From Priestia taiwanensis (lineage in GTDB: Bacteria; Bacillota; Bacilli; Bacillales; Bacillaceae_G): a DNA stretch of 64,000 nt. The notes beneath the pieces were generated by a model. The model was given only the letters and a program-made list of their open reading frames with translations, did not search any database and was not told the DNA's origin. The position numbers and the translations under genes are program-made. This document shows, in pieces, positions 53,595-62,855 of the stretch. Numbering within the stretch: the first letter of the stretch is position 1; each line of letters begins with the position of its first letter. Where the stretch lies: contig NZ_BMFK01000001.1 of assembly GCF_014638355.1 (NCBI RefSeq), positions 449,160 through 513,159 of the forward strand, read 5' to 3'.

Positions 53595-54758
53595 ATGACA
53601 GTAATGAAAGAAATGAAAGAATTTATCCAGAAATCTTGGGAGAAGGCGAAATTCGAAAAGTTAACGCCAATCCAAGAGAAAGCAATTCCACAAATACTAG
53701 AAGGAAAAGATATTATCGCTGAGTCTCCAACAGGAACAGGGAAAACATTAGCGTATGTCCTACCAATGCTACAGAAAATTGACGCAGAAAAATCAGCTCC
53801 TCAAGCGCTTATTTTGGCTCCGACGCGAGAATTAGTAATGCAAATACATATGGAAGTACAGAAATTTGCAGAAGGTAGCGGTATTCAAGCTGTGACATTA
53901 ATCGGCGGTGCGGACATGAAGCGCCAAATCGAGCGATTAAAGAAGCGTCCACACGTACTAATTGGTTCACCAGGTCGTGTGCAAGAATTGATTAAAATGA
54001 AAAAAATCAAAATGCACGAAGTAAAAACAATCGTCTTCGATGAAGTCGATCAACTAATTAAAGCGAACATGACACAATCGTTAAAAGACATCGTGAAAAC
54101 GACGTTACGTGATCGTCAGTTAGTCTTCTTCTCTGCGACAATTTCACCGAACGTAGAGCAAGTTACGAAAGAAATCGCACCAGAAGCAACAGTAGAGCGC
54201 ATCAGCAAGAGTGAAGTTGTCACAAATGTTGAGCACTTATACATCGTAAGTGAGTTACGTCACAAGTTAGATAACATTCGTAAACTTGTTCATATGGAAC
54301 AAGTAAAAGCACTTGTATTCTTAAATGATGCGTACAAATTAGATGATATGGCGTCAAAATTGAAATTCCGCAAAGTACGTGTAGGAGTGCTACATTCAGA
54401 TGCACGTAAACAAGAGCGCGCTGCGACATTAACAGCATTCCGCCAAGGAAAAATCCAAGTATTACTTGCGACAGACATCGCCGCACGTGGACTTGATATT
54501 GATGACGTAACACATGTTATCCACTTAGACTTACCAGAGTTAGCGGAACAATACGTTCACCGTTCAGGCCGTACAGGACGTATGGGTAAAGCAGGAACAG
54601 TTCTATCATTAGTAACAGAAAATGAAGAAAAACGCTTAATGGCATTAGCACGTAAGCTGAACTTAGACGTTGCGAAGAAAGAAATCTTCGAAGGAACGTT
54701 AGTAGACAAGAAGCCTTTCGTCCCACGTGTAAAAGTGAAGAAGAAGAAAATGAAATAA
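53595..54758 (+). CDS. DEAD-box RNA helicase, YfmL-like, with DEVD motif
   Basis: A 387-residue core helicase with almost no C-terminal extension. Motifs in order: Q motif LTPIQEKAIPQ, I SPTGTGKT, Ia PTREL, Ib SPGRV, II DEVD (not DEAD), III SAT, IV LVFLNDA, V ATDIAARGLD and VI HRSGRTGR. The short size and degenerate motif II are like B. subtilis YfmL, a helicase linked to 50S assembly and cold growth. The C-terminus is very basic (VPRVKVKKKKMK). It follows the 169-aa gene at 19 bases. Confidence 0.93.
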   Translation: MTVMKEMKEFIQKSWEKAKFEKLTPIQEKAIPQILEGKDIIAESPTGTGKTLAYVLPMLQKIDAEKSAPQALILAPTRELVMQIHMEVQKFAEGSGIQAVTLIGGADMKRQIERLKKRPHVLIGSPGRVQELIKMKKIKMHEVKTIVFDEVDQLIKANMTQSLKDIVKTTLRDRQLVFFSATISPNVEQVTKEIAPEATVERISKSEVVTNVEHLYIVSELRHKLDNIRKLVHMEQVKALVFLNDAYKLDDMASKLKFRKVRVGVLHSDARKQERAATLTAFRQGKIQVLLATDIAARGLDIDDVTHVIHLDLPELAEQYVHRSGRTGRMGKAGTVLSLVTENEEKRLMALARKLNLDVAKKEIFEGTLVDKKPFVPRVKVKKKKMK

Positions 54759-54817
54759 GGTTTATTATTGAATGGTGTGGTTGATTTTTTGGGAATGAAG
54801 GACATTTTATCCACTTC

Positions 54818-54895
54818 ACTGCGAGTGGTGACTTCAGCGGGGAAAGCGAAGAGACTCGTTCTCGCCCGCGAAAAGCGTCCACGCCTAGGGGTCAA
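54818..54895 (-). repeat. Degenerate extragenic repeat, copy C
   Basis: In reverse orientation it reads GTGGACGCTTTTCGCGGGCG, then AACGAGTCTCTTCGCTTTCC and CCGCTGAAGTCACC. It matches copy A over the first part and copy B over both ends. It follows the helicase gene. Confidence 0.6.
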
Positions 54896-54920
54896 CCAAG
54901 CCTTTCCATGAAAAACAAAA

Positions 54921-54960
54921 TAAAAAGAAAGATGGCGCTCATAACCATCTTTCTTTTTTT
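54921..54960. terminator. Bidirectional terminator
   Basis: AAAAAGAAAGATGG and CCATCTTTCTTTTT pair perfectly, followed by T residues. It lies between the helicase gene and the minus-strand 73-aa gene. Confidence 0.8.
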
Positions 54961-55021
54961 ATACAAATTGTACATTCGGGGGAATGTAACATAAGTATAC
55001 GCATTGTGTAGTATGTTATAC

Positions 55022-55243
55022 TTAACGTACAACATATAGTTTAGGCTTTTTGTTGAATATCTTCCATACGGTATATCCGATAGCACTACCGATAGTAGGC
55101 ACGAAGATTAGGCCGTATAAGTTGAAAGATGTGCTAATAATACCAGTTGTGTCTACGATCCAACCTACAAAAAAGAGTGCAGTTACATAAAGAATGAAGT
55201 AAAATTGTGCATTTGACATACCGTGTTTTTTATTTCGTTTCAT
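55022..55243 (-). CDS. Small membrane protein, 73 aa
   Basis: A basic N-terminus (KRNKKHGMSNAQF) and two membrane helices (FILYVTALFFVGWIVDTTG and YGLIFVPTIGSAIGYTVW). ATG at 55243 follows GGCAGGTG; a longer in-frame start exists but has no ribosome site. No family recognised. Single gene, divergent from the peroxidase gene. Confidence 0.65.
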   Translation of the reverse strand: MKRNKKHGMSNAQFYFILYVTALFFVGWIVDTTGIISTSFNLYGLIFVPTIGSAIGYTVWKIFNKKPKLYVVR

Positions 55244-55395
55244 CGTATTCACCTGCCTTTTCATAAATAGGTTTTGACACATTTCTGACACTTAGTTGTC
55301 ACAAATTGTTCACATTTACATTGTATTATAGGTAATGTAATTTGTCTACCAATTTGACTATATTTTTCAGAAAAAACAGAAAAAGAGGGATAGAA

Positions 55396-55872
55396 ATGAC
55401 AATATATGATTTTCAAGTAAAAAGAAACAACGGAGAAGAGATAGAGATGAAGGAATATGAAGGGAATGTATTACTCATCGTCAATACTGCAACAAATTGT
55501 GGATTTGCACCACAATTAGCCGAGTTGCAAGAACTATACGAAATGTATCATGAACGTGGATTTGAAGTGTTAAGCTTCCCGTGTAACCAGTTTGCGAATC
55601 AAGAACCAAGATCAGACGAGGAAATTGCGACGGCATGCTTCTTAAACTATGGTACAGCTTATCCGATTTTTCAAAAGATAAACGTAAAAGGAGAAGAGGC
55701 GCATCCACTCTATAATTATTTAACGAAAGAGGCGCCAGGTATATTAGGTTCGACTTCTATCAAATGGAATTTCACGAAATTCCTTATAGATAGAGATGGT
55801 AATGTTGTGAAACGATTTTCTCCGAAAACAAAGCCGAAGAAGATTGTCGAGGAGATTGAAAAGCTATTATAA
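55396..55872 (+). CDS. bsaA: Glutathione peroxidase family protein (BsaA-like)
   Basis: A 158-residue thioredoxin-fold peroxidase that reduces peroxides using thiols, probably thioredoxin or bacillithiol-linked partners rather than glutathione. The active Cys35 is in NTATNCGFAPQ, Gln in FPCNQFANQEP, and Trp-Asn in IKWNFTKFL. Family members use Cys instead of selenocysteine. ATG at 55396 follows AGAGGGA. It may be co-transcribed with the DUF4256 gene 75 bases on. Confidence 0.92.
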   Translation: MTIYDFQVKRNNGEEIEMKEYEGNVLLIVNTATNCGFAPQLAELQELYEMYHERGFEVLSFPCNQFANQEPRSDEEIATACFLNYGTAYPIFQKINVKGEEAHPLYNYLTKEAPGILGSTSIKWNFTKFLIDRDGNVVKRFSPKTKPKKIVEEIEKLL

Positions 55873-55947
55873 AATAAGTTGATTATAAAACAAGTAATTA
55901 TATATACTTAAATTATTACAAGTAACAATAGTAAGGATGGAATGAAC

Positions 55948-56511
55948 ATGACAAACACAAAAGAATTGTCACTAGAACAACGTGAAGAATTACTGAACAT
56001 ATTAAAAAAACGTTTTGAGAAAAATATGAACCGCCATGAAGGTGTTGAATGGGCTAACGTTCAAGCAAAGCTAGAGGCTCATCCCGATAAATTGTGGTCA
56101 CTGAATGAAATGGAACGAACGGAAGGGGAACCGGATGTTATCCATTATGATAAAGAGACGGACGAGTACACATTTTCTGATTGTTCAGGAGAAAGTCCTA
56201 AAGGCCGCAGAAGTGCTTGCTATGATTTTGAAGCGCTGCAATCAAGAAAGAAACATCCACCAGAAAATAACGCCATTGATATGGCAGCTGCAATGGGAAT
56301 TGAACTACTAACGGAAGAACAATATCGTGCATTGCAACAACTTGGTGATTTCGATAAGAAGACGTCGAGCTGGGTACAAACTCCTTCTGATATTCGTGCA
56401 CTTGGCGGTGCGATTTTCTGCGATTACCGCTTTGGTCATGTATTCGTGTACCATAACGGAGCAGATTCGTACTACGCGGCAAGAGGTTTCCGTGGTTCGT
56501 TAACGGTTTAA
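55948..56511 (+). CDS. DUF4256 family protein
   Basis: A 187-residue protein that follows the DUF4256 pattern throughout: RFEKNMNRHEGVEWANVQAKLEAHPDKLWSLNEME, SGESPKGRRSACYD, and the end YGHVFVYHNGAxSYYAARGFRGSL-like segment. Function not established. ATG at 55948 is better spaced from AAGGATGG than 55942. A bidirectional terminator follows. Confidence 0.85.
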   Translation: MTNTKELSLEQREELLNILKKRFEKNMNRHEGVEWANVQAKLEAHPDKLWSLNEMERTEGEPDVIHYDKETDEYTFSDCSGESPKGRRSACYDFEALQSRKKHPPENNAIDMAAAMGIELLTEEQYRALQQLGDFDKKTSSWVQTPSDIRALGGAIFCDYRFGHVFVYHNGADSYYAARGFRGSLTV

Positions 56512-56565
56512 GCAGGGTGGATTCCTGATTTGTTGGACAACGAGGAACTCAGATAATAAACAAAA

Positions 56566-56608
56566 ATAAAAACAAAGCAGGCGCATCATTGGCCTGCTTT
56601 GTTTTTAT
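56566..56608. terminator. Bidirectional terminator
   Basis: AAAACAAAGCAGG and CCTGCTTTGTTTT pair perfectly, between convergent genes; the right arm touches the stop of the 49-aa gene. Confidence 0.85.
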
Positions 56609-56754
56609 TTTTGTCGTTCGTTTACTTTATCTAATAGTTCGTGGATTAGCCGTTCGTATAGTTGTACTTCTTTTACGGAAAGGGCGTCTATCATGCATTC
56701 TTTCAAGGAGCAGTAACGTTCTTTTTCTTCATCAGTTAATTTGTCCCATGACAT
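56605..56754 (-). CDS. Small hypothetical protein, 49 aa
   Basis: Translation gives MSWDKLTDEEKERYCSLKEC, MIDALSVKEVQLYERLIHEL and LDKVNERQK, a charged two-helix protein with no membrane segment. AGGGGG lies about nine bases before the ATG at 56754, and the stop abuts a strong terminator. Codon pattern is normal. It is shorter than common gene-calling cutoffs. Function unknown. Confidence 0.65.
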   Translation of the reverse strand: MSWDKLTDEEKERYCSLKECMIDALSVKEVQLYERLIHELLDKVNERQK

Positions 56755-56799
56755 ATGCGTTTCCCCCTAAAAACCCCTAAGGTATATAAATAGATAAGG

Positions 56800-57126
56800 T
56801 TAGTTTGTTAGTCTCTTTTGGATGTTATCTAATCCTTCTACTTTTGCTCTCTCTGTACTTAGTTCGCGGTAGAGTAGAATGTTTTCGGCACTCATACCTG
56901 CAAGAATAGCGATGCCTACTACTGTCTTCCAGTCGTTTGAATCGGGCAGCAAGTACGTAATTGTGAACACTGCAGCAGCTGAGCCAACGAGAAAATCAGC
57001 AATAAATCCTAAATGGACTCCGTTCTTACGTTTCTTTGGAAAGATAAGAACTTTTTTATTCTTGAGCATATGAGAAATGATACCAGTGAACCCGCCGATG
57101 ATCACAGCTAAATAAATAGTATTCAT
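56800..57126 (-). CDS. DUF4257 family membrane protein
   Basis: A 108-residue protein with two to three helices (YLAVIIGGFTGIISHML, FIADFLVGSAAAVFTITYLL, VVGIAILAGMSAENILLY) and a basic loop. It fits the DUF4257 pattern. Function unknown. AGGAGGT precedes the ATG. A 46-base gap to the 49-aa gene suggests a shared transcript. Confidence 0.78.
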   Translation of the reverse strand: MNTIYLAVIIGGFTGIISHMLKNKKVLIFPKKRKNGVHLGFIADFLVGSAAAVFTITYLLPDSNDWKTVVGIAILAGMSAENILLYRELSTERAKVEGLDNIQKRLTN

Positions 57127-57239
57127 CTTTGCATACCTCCTCTCACACGAAAAGTAAGAAGTGTGTATCTAGATGAAAAAAGAATCTTAGTTCTATTTTA
57201 TGCAAAGGAGGACGAGTTTTGAAGAGAAATTTATAGTAA

Positions 57240-57872
57240 TTAATCGACAAAAACTGCCTGTTCGTGCCAAATTTGCAAGAATAATTGGGCTTCGTGTCGG
57301 AGTGCTTGGAGGACGAGTGGATTCTTTCGGTCTAATGTGTGGAGTTTTCCTTTTTTAATATCGAGTGTGGAGAGGGTGGTGTATGCGAGTAGATCACAAT
57401 CTTTTGTTGCATCTTCCATAAGCGTTAAAGTTGGTTGGATGTTACGTTTTGATACGGCGACAGTATCGCCTTTGAAGAAAATTTTGATAAGATGTGGGAT
57501 GCCGTTGATGGTAAGACCAATCTCTGGTGTAGCGCGAACGAGTAGTGCATCGCTGTATTTCCAATGTACGTTTGGTGGGACGAAAGCTGTAACATCTTTG
57601 TTACGGATAAATTTGAGGAAGACATCTAGTAAACTTGCATACGAGTTCTTCTTGCGTTCTGGAATATCACGCAGTAATACTTCCATATCGCGAAGATCAC
57701 GTTGGTTCTTACAACAAGAGGCGAGTGCTTCACGAAATTCCTTCCAATGATCTCGGATAGGGTGATAGGCGCCTTGATTTTTGATTTCTTGTACTTTTTT
57801 CATTTTGGATAACATCGTATGTTTCAGCGTAAAATCTAGAAATTGGCTCATCCCAATCGTAATGGGTTCCAT
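57240..57872 (-). CDS. Hypothetical protein, 210 aa
   Basis: A soluble protein of unknown family: FLDFTLKHTMLSKMKKVQEIKNQG, then a region RDHWKEFREALASCCKNQRDL and a beta-rich half (HWKYSDALLVRATPEIGLTINGIPHLIKIFF). ATG at 57872 follows GGTGG with good spacing; a longer in-frame start is unsupported. Monocistronic. Confidence 0.75.
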   Translation of the reverse strand: MEPITIGMSQFLDFTLKHTMLSKMKKVQEIKNQGAYHPIRDHWKEFREALASCCKNQRDLRDMEVLLRDIPERKKNSYASLLDVFLKFIRNKDVTAFVPPNVHWKYSDALLVRATPEIGLTINGIPHLIKIFFKGDTVAVSKRNIQPTLTLMEDATKDCDLLAYTTLSTLDIKKGKLHTLDRKNPLVLQALRHEAQLFLQIWHEQAVFVD

Positions 57873-58099
57873 CTGATTCCACCTTTCAATACGAAGTATA
57901 TGTTTGCAAATACTATATAGTATATGCACGTATGGCGATTTTGTGAGGATTTACAAGAAAATTGTGTGAAGGAACTCATACAAAAGTAGGAGGTTTGTTT
58001 CATACTATTTCTCGAGCGTTTCTCCCTCTTTGTAGTGTTCTTATTGATGTGATTAGTTGGTAATCTATGGATAGAAAGAAAGTCAAAGGAGGATTCATA

Positions 58100-58747
58100 A
58101 TGAAAATCGAAAAAGCTCAACTACTTATTTCAAAATTTGAAGAAACGGTCGCATTTTATCAAGATGTTTTGCAATTTTCTCTTCTATCAAAGAATGAAGA
58201 TAGCGCATCATTTCAAATTGGAGAAAGTGTCTTGGAATTTATAAAAGATAAAGAAGAAAATCATTACTATTATCACTTTGCATTTAATATTCATCAAAAT
58301 TTATTCAAGGAAGCGAAGCAATGGCTTTTAGATCGGGTAGGGTTATTACAAGAAGACGGCATGGATGAAATAAATTTTACCGATTCGAAAGCAAATTCAT
58401 GTTATTTTGAAGATCCAGCTGGAAATATTGTGGAGTATATTGCAAGAAGAGAAACGTCATCTTCTTCCCTTGATACAGTATTTTCATCACAGAATGTTTT
58501 ATGTATTAGTGAAATGAGTGTAACGACGAATACAGTGGCGGAGCATGCGAGGGAAATGAAAGGAAAGGGTATGTATGTACGTGAGCGAGTAGATGAGGCG
58601 GAATTGAATTTTGTCGGAGAATACAAAGATGGGACGTTCATTTTGTTGGGACCAGTAGGGAGAAGATGGTTGTTTTCATCGAAAGAAGCAATTGCCTCAC
58701 CGGTTACAATTGTGACAGATCAGGGGATTATTCGAAATGTAGCATAA
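58100..58747 (+). CDS. VOC (glyoxalase/bleomycin resistance) family protein, two domains
   Basis: A 215-residue protein with an N-terminal VOC domain (KAQLLISKFEETVAFYQDVLQF...YFEDPAGNIVEYIAR, residues 3-125) and a shorter C-terminal half (SEMSVTTNTVAEHAREMKGKGMYV...) that looks like a second, decayed VOC module. Glu and His positions of the metal site are partly kept. Substrate unknown. AAGGAGG precedes the ATG. Confidence 0.85.
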   Translation: MKIEKAQLLISKFEETVAFYQDVLQFSLLSKNEDSASFQIGESVLEFIKDKEENHYYYHFAFNIHQNLFKEAKQWLLDRVGLLQEDGMDEINFTDSKANSCYFEDPAGNIVEYIARRETSSSSLDTVFSSQNVLCISEMSVTTNTVAEHAREMKGKGMYVRERVDEAELNFVGEYKDGTFILLGPVGRRWLFSSKEAIASPVTIVTDQGIIRNVA

Positions 58748-58749
58748 AT

Positions 58750-58789
58750 AATGAAAAAGCTCCTCTTCGTGAGGAGCTTTTTCATTATT
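58750..58789. terminator. Bidirectional terminator
   Basis: AATGAAAAAGCTCCTC and GAGGAGCTTTTTCATT pair perfectly around TTCGT. Confidence 0.9.
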
Positions 58790-59024
58790 TGGCCTGTAGG
58801 CGTTGCTTCGCTTGTAAGAAACGAACACGTGCAAATCCGATAAGAATGATGCATGTTACAACTACTAATACACAGATAGCAGCAAGGATGAATGGGGCAA
58901 CATCCTTGTCTTCGTAGTCTCTGTAAAATGGAATTAATTCCTTTAATAATAAGAAATCAACGATAGCAATGAACAGGATGCTAAATGGAATGTTTTGTAA
59001 CCAGTTTGTTTTTGAATTATTCAT
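58785..59024 (-). CDS. Small membrane protein, 79 aa
   Basis: Two membrane helices (IPFSILFIAIVDFLLLKELI and PFILAAICVLVVVTCIILIGFARV) joined by an acidic loop, and a basic C-terminal tail (LQAKQRLQAK). It overlaps the preceding 72-aa gene by eight bases, so the two are co-translated, probably partner proteins. Function unknown. Confidence 0.7.
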   Translation of the reverse strand: MNNSKTNWLQNIPFSILFIAIVDFLLLKELIPFYRDYEDKDVAPFILAAICVLVVVTCIILIGFARVRFLQAKQRLQAK

Positions 59025-59235
59025 GTGTATCCCCCTTCTTAGAAAGTTTTAGCTCAATAATGAAACCTACAGTTCCAGCAAGAGATGTCCAAAATAATGC
59101 TTTATCGATTGGATACGGTGGCATATGTAAGGAAATAATCGACATGAAAGACAGAATGCAAATTCCGCCTAGAATGAGGATAAATAGGAAGTACGTATCA
59201 GTAATAGATTTTTGAATAGTATCTTTCTTTTCCAC
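59017..59235 (-). CDS. Small membrane protein, 72 aa
   Basis: GTG at 59235 is chosen since AAGGAG lies seven bases upstream; an ATG further up has no ribosome site. Two helices (TYFLFILILGGICILSFMSII and ALFWTSLAGTVGFIIEL) and a basic end. It overlaps the next small membrane gene by eight bases. The pair looks like a two-component membrane unit. No family recognised. Confidence 0.68.
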   Translation of the reverse strand: MEKKDTIQKSITDTYFLFILILGGICILSFMSIISLHMPPYPIDKALFWTSLAGTVGFIIELKLSKKGDTHE

Positions 59236-59408
59236 TTTTCTTTCTCCTTCATCATTAATCATCATAGAGAAAAGTAAAACGTTATACTTTTCCATAAAGT
59301 CAAGTATAGCACTTTTTTTCCGTTACAATCAACAGGTAGCGTGAGAGTTAGAAATGTGAGAATTTTCTCTCAACGTGATAGACTAGTACAAAGAAAGGAG
59401 AGATAGAT

Positions 59409-60302
59409 ATGAAAGGATGGGCAGTAGGCAAGATGGCCCTTGCGATGATGATATTTGGCTCTGTCGGGTTCTTTTCCGAACAAACAGGTATCCCTGCAAT
59501 TGAGTTAGTATTTGTACGTTGTTTGTGTGCGATGGTGTTCTTAGGTGGGCTATGGTATGCAACTGGAAAATATAAAGAAGAGAAGTGGCAAAGGCGAAGT
59601 GTGATGCAAATTATTCTTTGTGGTTTCTTTCTTATTGGGAACTGGGTATTTTTATTTACCGCATTTGGAGAAGAGGGTGCATCCATTACAATTGTAACGT
59701 CTATTTATCATCTAGCACCTGTGATTGCGCTTGTGCTAGGGAGTATAGTCTTTAAGGAGAAACTATCAATCTTCTCGTTCCTCGCAATGGTGGCGTGTTT
59801 GGTAGGGACAATTCTTATTGCGGGGGAAGGTTCGTCTATTTCGGTAGATAGTTTGCTAGCTTCGGGAATTGGCTTTGCTTTCTTAGCTGCAATTTGTTAT
59901 GCGCTGTTAATGGTTGGAGGGAAAGGCATCCAAGGAGTGAGCACGTATGCAGTGACGTTCATTCAAACATCCATTGGGGTAGTAATGCTTCTACCATTTG
60001 CTGATTTCGATGCATTTATCGGTCTTACGATGACAAATTGGATCTATATTATCGCAACGGGGTTAATACATACCGGTATCGTGTACGTGTTGTTCTTCGA
60101 TAGTTTGCGAGAGTTACCAACCTCGATTAGTTCAGCACTTGTCTTCTTGAATCCTGTGACGGCTATTTTGTCTGATGTGTTCTTAATTGGCTTCTTGCCA
60201 ACTTGGTTACAAGTAGCTGGTATTGCACTTATTTTTATTGGGATGGTATGTACATTTGTGAAGCCACGGCCACGTACAATCGTACAAGAAAAGGCGTCAT
60301 AG
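59409..60302 (+). CDS. EamA/DMT superfamily transporter
   Basis: A 297-residue protein with 10 helices in two EamA repeats (residues about 5-140 and 155-285). Signs are FGSVGFFSEQTGIPAIELVFVRC, IYHLAPVIALVLGSIVFKEKLS and the second-repeat counterpart SSALVFLNPVTAILSDVFLIGFLPTW. Likely exports amino acids or metabolites; substrate unknown. GAAAGGAGAG precedes the ATG. Confidence 0.9.
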   Translation: MKGWAVGKMALAMMIFGSVGFFSEQTGIPAIELVFVRCLCAMVFLGGLWYATGKYKEEKWQRRSVMQIILCGFFLIGNWVFLFTAFGEEGASITIVTSIYHLAPVIALVLGSIVFKEKLSIFSFLAMVACLVGTILIAGEGSSISVDSLLASGIGFAFLAAICYALLMVGGKGIQGVSTYAVTFIQTSIGVVMLLPFADFDAFIGLTMTNWIYIIATGLIHTGIVYVLFFDSLRELPTSISSALVFLNPVTAILSDVFLIGFLPTWLQVAGIALIFIGMVCTFVKPRPRTIVQEKAS

Positions 60303-60358
60303 GGGATTATGATATAGTAGACCATTATTAATATTTTACTGCTTTCTAGGAGGTTGTT

Positions 60359-61465
60359 ATGAACAAACGTGTAGTTGGGCTAGTATGTATCCTGTTGGCT
60401 ATTATCGTTGGTGGGAATATCTTGTTTCAACAAAGTCAACCGAACCAAGTGGGGAAAGAAGAGAAAGTTAGTGAAAGGGTATTAGCTACGACAAATAAAG
60501 CAAAGAAGACGATTGAATTAGGGAAGTCTGTGTGTGATACAGAGGCAAGTAAGGTTATGCTAGAGTATGTTAGTGATCGTTACGTTGTCCAGCAGATTCC
60601 AAATAACGTATACAGCTCTTCCTTGCAAGTGATGGATTTGGAGACGAAGCAATGTGAAACAATAATGACTGTTGCCGATTTTCAAAATTCTATTGGTATG
60701 TACGAGCGTATTATTTGGATAGAAGGCGAGCAAAAAGGAGAACAGGCTTATTCGCATATAAAGCAGTATGATTTACGTACGAAAGAAAAGAAACATATAG
60801 GAACAGTGAAAAAGTATGAGGAATTCCCTGGTTTAAGTATGCCAGCGCTGATTGAGCAAGATAAAATTGTTTACTGGGTTGAAATGGAGAAACGAAAGAA
60901 TACGGTGACGAGTACATTAATGATGTATGATATCGAAACGGGAGAGAAGAAGGAAGTAGAGAGATTACAGGCGGTTCAACAAGGAGAAGGATTTACAGGG
61001 GGATTTTATCGAGATATTATTGGGATAGAGGATACGTTAGTTTTAACAAAAGATATAACAAACGCTGATCATTCAAAGACGCGCCTTTTACAAATAAAGA
61101 AAAAAGATAGCTCCATGCAAGAAAGGGAGCTTCACTTAGATGATAGTGCTCCGGTATACGTATACGGAGATTATAGGGTGGATACGTACCTTGGGGAGGT
61201 AAGTGTGACATCAATGTCGACTGGACGTGTGTTGTTCCATTATTTTCATGAGGATGAAACGGCCGTCTATAGTAATCCGCTCATACGAGGTGGCTATTTC
61301 TACGTGAATGAAGGTGGCAAGAAAATTATCGTTTTCGATATGGAAACAGGTGAGCAACAAGACGTGTTGGAAGCAGAATCTGTACTAGATTTATTTACGT
61401 ATGATGATCGAGTAGTTGTGTATAGCCGTGATAACGGTTCGTTATTTGTTCATGTATTGGAATAG
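60359..61465 (+). CDS. Secreted or membrane-anchored beta-propeller-like protein
   Basis: A 368-residue protein. One N-terminal hydrophobic segment (VGLVCILLAIIVGGNILF) is followed by repeating beta-rich units such as IKQYDLRTKEKKHIG, LMMYDIETGEKKEVE, VSVTSMSTGRVLFHY and IIVFDMETGEQQDV, about one per 50-60 residues, as in WD40/TolB-like propellers. No catalytic motif. It is extracytoplasmic. TAGGAGG precedes the ATG. A hairpin terminator follows. Confidence 0.72.
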   Translation: MNKRVVGLVCILLAIIVGGNILFQQSQPNQVGKEEKVSERVLATTNKAKKTIELGKSVCDTEASKVMLEYVSDRYVVQQIPNNVYSSSLQVMDLETKQCETIMTVADFQNSIGMYERIIWIEGEQKGEQAYSHIKQYDLRTKEKKHIGTVKKYEEFPGLSMPALIEQDKIVYWVEMEKRKNTVTSTLMMYDIETGEKKEVERLQAVQQGEGFTGGFYRDIIGIEDTLVLTKDITNADHSKTRLLQIKKKDSSMQERELHLDDSAPVYVYGDYRVDTYLGEVSVTSMSTGRVLFHYFHEDETAVYSNPLIRGGYFYVNEGGKKIIVFDMETGEQQDVLEAESVLDLFTYDDRVVVYSRDNGSLFVHVLE

Positions 61466-61466
61466 A

Positions 61467-61499
61467 AGAAGGGCTTCTCATAATGAGAGGCCCTTTTTA
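61467..61499. terminator. Rho-independent terminator
   Basis: AAGGGCTTCTCA and TGAGAGGCCCTT pair with one G-T pair, followed by TTTAC. Confidence 0.8.
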
Positions 61500-61501
61500 C
61501 A

Positions 61502-61732
61502 TCACGGTGCTTCGCATTCGTTGGAAGGAGCGGTTCCGTGTAAATCAAGCATGACATGTTCCGTAATAATCCATTCTTTCGTTCCATAAGAGGGATGGCG
61601 AAATGACTTCGCCCATCCTTTTGATAAGTACGGACTCATGATTTCCTCGTCTTGTAAGTGTTGAGCTACTAAGTCGGGGTCTAATCCCCAGCGGAATGCT
61701 GCTTCAGTGGGTGTCATGTACTCGTGTATGTC
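61502..61732 (-). CDS. Small helix-turn-helix (HTH_59-like) protein
   Basis: A 76-residue protein. MTPTEAAFRWGLDPDLVAQHLQDEE is an HTH, followed by a beta-wing ending YGTKEWIITEHVMLDLHG, as in stand-alone DNA-binding proteins of the HTH_59/excisionase-like kind. GTG at 61732 follows AAGGAGG. There is no partner toxin gene adjacent. Probably regulatory. Confidence 0.75.
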   Translation of the reverse strand, partial: DIHEYMTPTEAAFRWGLDPDLVAQHLQDEEIMSPYLSKGWAKSFRHPSYGTKEWIITEHVMLDLHGTAPSNECEAP

Positions 61733-61894
61733 CACATTCTTTCCTCCTTCACACATAGATATAAGTTCTTTTCTTTCTCTTTACTAAGTATGGGAAGGAA
61801 GAGGTTTTTTTATTTAAATAATATAGGAAGAAAATGTGAAAACTCCTTCAATGTTAATGTGTATAGCTACTTAAGGTACCCCTCCTTTTTTGAT
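61733..61894. other. Short gap without supported gene
   Basis: AT-rich; no terminator or promoter was clear apart from AAAGGAGGG of the HTH gene. It includes the 3' side of the collagen-like gene. Confidence 0.3.
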
Positions 61895-62635
<741 letters not shown>

Positions 62636-62638
62636 TTA

Positions 62639-62669
62639 TAAGATATGAATGAATGGAAGAAAGGGAGTG
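62639..62669 (-). promoter_or_regulatory. Sigma-K-like promoter of the collagen-like gene
   Basis: On the minus strand CATATCTTA (62647-62639) matches CATAnnnTA exactly, and CACT lies about 18 bases upstream as a possible -35. The start codon is 33 bases downstream. Confidence 0.45.
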
Positions 62670-62855
62670 GGACAAAGACCTGTTATTAGGATAATAGAAT
62701 AGGGAAAGTGGAGCCTTTTTTAGAGAAGGTACATAGTTTGAGAAAGTGAAAAAGGTAACAAATGGTTACAAAAACTAATGTAGACAGGATTGGGAGGTAT
62801 GTTGTCGAACCTTTATGATGCAAGGGATAAATCGATAAACGGAGTGTGAGAATAG

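Noticed and set aside
54892..55086. 64-codon minus-strand frame overlapping the terminator near the 73-aa membrane gene
   Set aside because: It runs through a bidirectional terminator and overlaps the better-supported gene in another frame.
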